From an uncultured Pelagibacteraceae bacterium (GTDB taxonomy: Bacteria > Pseudomonadota > Alphaproteobacteria > Pelagibacterales > Pelagibacteraceae), in contig CACICF010000001.1 in the NCBI GenBank assembly GCA_902584995.1, forward strand, positions 1 to 64,000: 64,000 bases of DNA. The letters are read 5' to 3'. Every line of letters starts with the position of its first letter. Within the stretch, counting starts at the first letter, position 1. The position numbers were made by a program, and so were the translations under genes. A model generated the notes under the pieces. The model was not told where the DNA came from and ran no database searches. It was given only the letters and a program-made list of their open reading frames with translations. Shown piece after piece: positions 62,445-64,000 of this stretch.

Positions 62445-64000
62445 TATTCAAAAACTTTTTTTATAATTTCTTCTTGTTCTACCAAATGCCTTTTTGCGTA
62501 GCCAGTTGCAGGTGATGCATCAGGATTTCTTCCAATATAAAAAATATTATTATTTTTAGCTTTAATAGTTTCTAATGTCCATTGAATATAATCTCTCACT
62601 GAAAACCATGCTCCCATATTTTTTGGTTCCTCTTGGCACCAATAGAATTTAGCCTTATTTGCATAAGGTCTTAGTTCTTTGACTAAGCTTTTTACAGGGA
62701 AAGGATATAACTGTTCAATTCTAAATAAAATTACATCATCTCTTTTAATTTTTTCTCTTGCAGCTAATAAATCAAAGTAAACTTTTCCAGAACAAAGAAT
62801 AACTTTTTCAATTTCGTCAGGATTTTTTAATTTTATAAAATTTTCGTTATCATTATTTAATGCGTGATCCCATAAAATACGATGAAATGATGTTTGCTTA
62901 TTAAAATCCTTAATATCTGAAACACAATATTTATTTCTTAAAAGTGACTTTGGTGTCATTAAAACTAAAGGTTTTCTGAAGTCACGATGAATTTGCCTTC
63001 TAAGAGCATGAAAATAATTCGCTGGCGTAGTACAGTTCATCACTTGAAGATTATCATTAGCGCACAACTGCAAAAATCTCTCTAATCTTGCAGATGAATG
63101 TTCAGGTCCTTGGCCTTCATAACCATGAGGCAATAACATTACTAATCCAGAAGCTCTCTGCCATTTTCTTTCACCCGAAGATATAAATTGATCTATAATG
63201 ACTTGTGCTCCATTCGCAAAATCACCAAATTGTGCTTCCCAAATTGTTAATGTATTTGGCTCAACTAAACTGTATCCATATTCAAAACCAAGAACTGCTA
63301 ACTCTGATAGGAAACTGTCAACAATCTCAAATTTTTTTTGTGTTTTTGAGATACTATTCAACGGTATATATCTAGAATTATCCTCTTGATTTCGTAAAAC
63401 TGAGTGCCTTTGGCTAAAGGTTCCTCTTCCAGAGTCTTGACCTACAAATCTTACTGGAAAGCCTTCATTTAATAATGATCCAAAAGCAAGTGCTTCTGCT
63501 GATGACCAATCAATATTAGAACCTTGATCAATTGTTTTTTTTCTGTTTTGAAATATTTTATTAATTGTCTTATGAACATTAATCCCATTTGGAATTATAT
63601 TTATTTTATCTGAGATATTTCTCAAGAGATCAGGATCTGCACCTGTGATCCCCTTTTTATCTTTTCCTTTTTTAGGTTTGTAACTCGACCAAGCTCCTTC
63701 AAACCATTCTATTTTTGGTTTGTAATCCTTTGCAGTTTTAAATTGATCATCTAATAAAGTTTTAAATTTTTTAATTTGATTATTTAAATCATTTTCTGAA
63801 AGTAAATCCTCATCTATAAGTTTTGATCCATAAATTTTTGCCGCAGAAGGATGTGATCTTATTTTTTTGTACATAAGAGGTTGGGTGAAAGAGGGCTCAT
63901 CTCCCTCATTATGTCCAAATCTTCTATAACAAACTAAATCTAAAACCACATCTCGATTAAATTTAAGCCTGAACTCTGTTGCAATTCTTGATCCATAAAC
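62444..64000 (-). CDS. sucA: 2-oxoglutarate dehydrogenase E1 (partial; 5' end outside window)
   Basis: The frame runs off the right edge of the window. Continuous codons before the listed GTG start at 63949 ([17 protein letters not shown]) show that this is the interior of E1. The visible part has [26 protein letters not shown] (the ThDP domain end) and the pyrimidine-binding domain: [57 protein letters not shown] and [18 protein letters not shown]. It decarboxylates 2-oxoglutarate in the TCA cycle. About the N-terminal half is missing from view. Confidence 0.95.
   Translation of the reverse strand, partial: VYGSRIATEFRLKFNRDVVLDLVCYRRFGHNEGDEPSFTQPLMYKKIRSHPSAAKIYGSKLIDEDLLSENDLNNQIKKFKTLLDDQFKTAKDYKPKIEWFEGAWSSYKPKKGKDKKGITGADPDLLRNISDKINIIPNGINVHKTINKIFQNRKKTIDQGSNIDWSSAEALAFGSLLNEGFPVRFVGQDSGRGTFSQRHSVLRNQEDNSRYIPLNSISKTQKKFEIVDSFLSELAVLGFEYGYSLVEPNTLTIWEAQFGDFANGAQVIIDQFISSGERKWQRASGLVMLLPHGYEGQGPEHSSARLERFLQLCANDNLQVMNCTTPANYFHALRRQIHRDFRKPLVLMTPKSLLRNKYCVSDIKDFNKQTSFHRILWDHALNNDNENFIKLKNPDEIEKVILCSGKVYFDLLAAREKIKRDDVILFRIEQLYPFPVKSLVKELRPYANKAKFYWCQEEPKNMGAWFSVRDYIQWTLETIKAKNNNIFYIGRNPDASPATGYAKRHLVEQEEIIKKVFE

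Overview
The window looks like a piece of a streamlined marine alphaproteobacterial chromosome, most likely SAR11 (Candidatus Pelagibacter / Pelagibacterales). This is inferred from the very AT-rich sequence with lysine/asparagine/isoleucine-rich proteins, near-absent intergenic space (no gap over about 185 bp), pervasive 1-17 nt gene overlaps, and alphaproteobacterial markers: the F1-ATPase zeta inhibitor (DUF1476), ActR/RegA, ChvG/ChvI, class I lysyl-tRNA synthetase, MetX/MetW and a SAM-II riboswitch. No phage, transposon, CRISPR, rRNA or tRNA gene was recognised, so this is mostly core genome. The strand assignments below follow the ORF track; starts were moved where a ribosome binding site or a gene junction argued for it.

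Layout. 1-1.3 kb: the end of a sugar-nucleotide/glycosyltransferase (surface polysaccharide) region. 1.3-4.8 kb: membrane J-domain protein, oligopeptidase B, an Hsp20 gene with a ROSE-like RNA thermometer leader, and a small lipoprotein. 5-10.2 kb: a BMP-type (probably nucleoside/purine) ABC importer whose ATPase gene is split by a frameshift in an A8 run, followed by a purine phosphoribosyltransferase. 10.2-13.6 kb: two DUF1330 paralogues, an AlkA-like glycosylase, a DMT exporter, MsrA and a rhodanese. 13.6-17.8 kb: an RND efflux pair whose adaptor lacks the coiled-coil hairpin. 17.8-22 kb: lytic transglycosylase, secreted nuclease, ATPase zeta subunit, phosphoglycerate mutase, then MurU-AmgK-TsaE. 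22-30 kb: AhcY, ChvG-ChvI, DNA polymerase I, an orphan ABC ATPase and ActR/RegA. 30-34 kb: a polyamine operon (ODC-fold decarboxylase, deoxyhypusine-synthase-like protein, AguB, AguA) behind a structured leader. 34-43.6 kb: queuosine-precursor transporter, L28, PyrD, class I LysRS, TrkH, AmpG, NlpC/P60, TyrA, HisC. 43.7-52.9 kb: SAM-II riboswitch-metX-metW-gloB, then rplU-rpmA-obgE-proB-proA-nadD-rsfS-ctpA-rppH. 52.8-64 kb, minus strand: sucA(partial)-sucB-lpd-priA-atpHAGDC.

How the genes work together. The right-hand end couples the 2-oxoglutarate dehydrogenase complex to F1-ATPase, while the zeta regulator of the same F1 sits 34 kb away. Cell-wall recycling functions are scattered (AmpG, NlpC/P60, SLT, AmgK, MurU). 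The nucleoside importer and the phosphoribosyltransferase form a plausible salvage unit. Methionine synthesis (metXW) is under direct SAM sensing by RNA. The most unusual items are the split importer ATPase, the polyamine leader with two mutually exclusive pairings over the start codon, the polyamine gene combination, the hairpin-less RND adaptor, and the fact that eight of ten convergent gene junctions abut or overlap so that no intrinsic terminator can fit between them.
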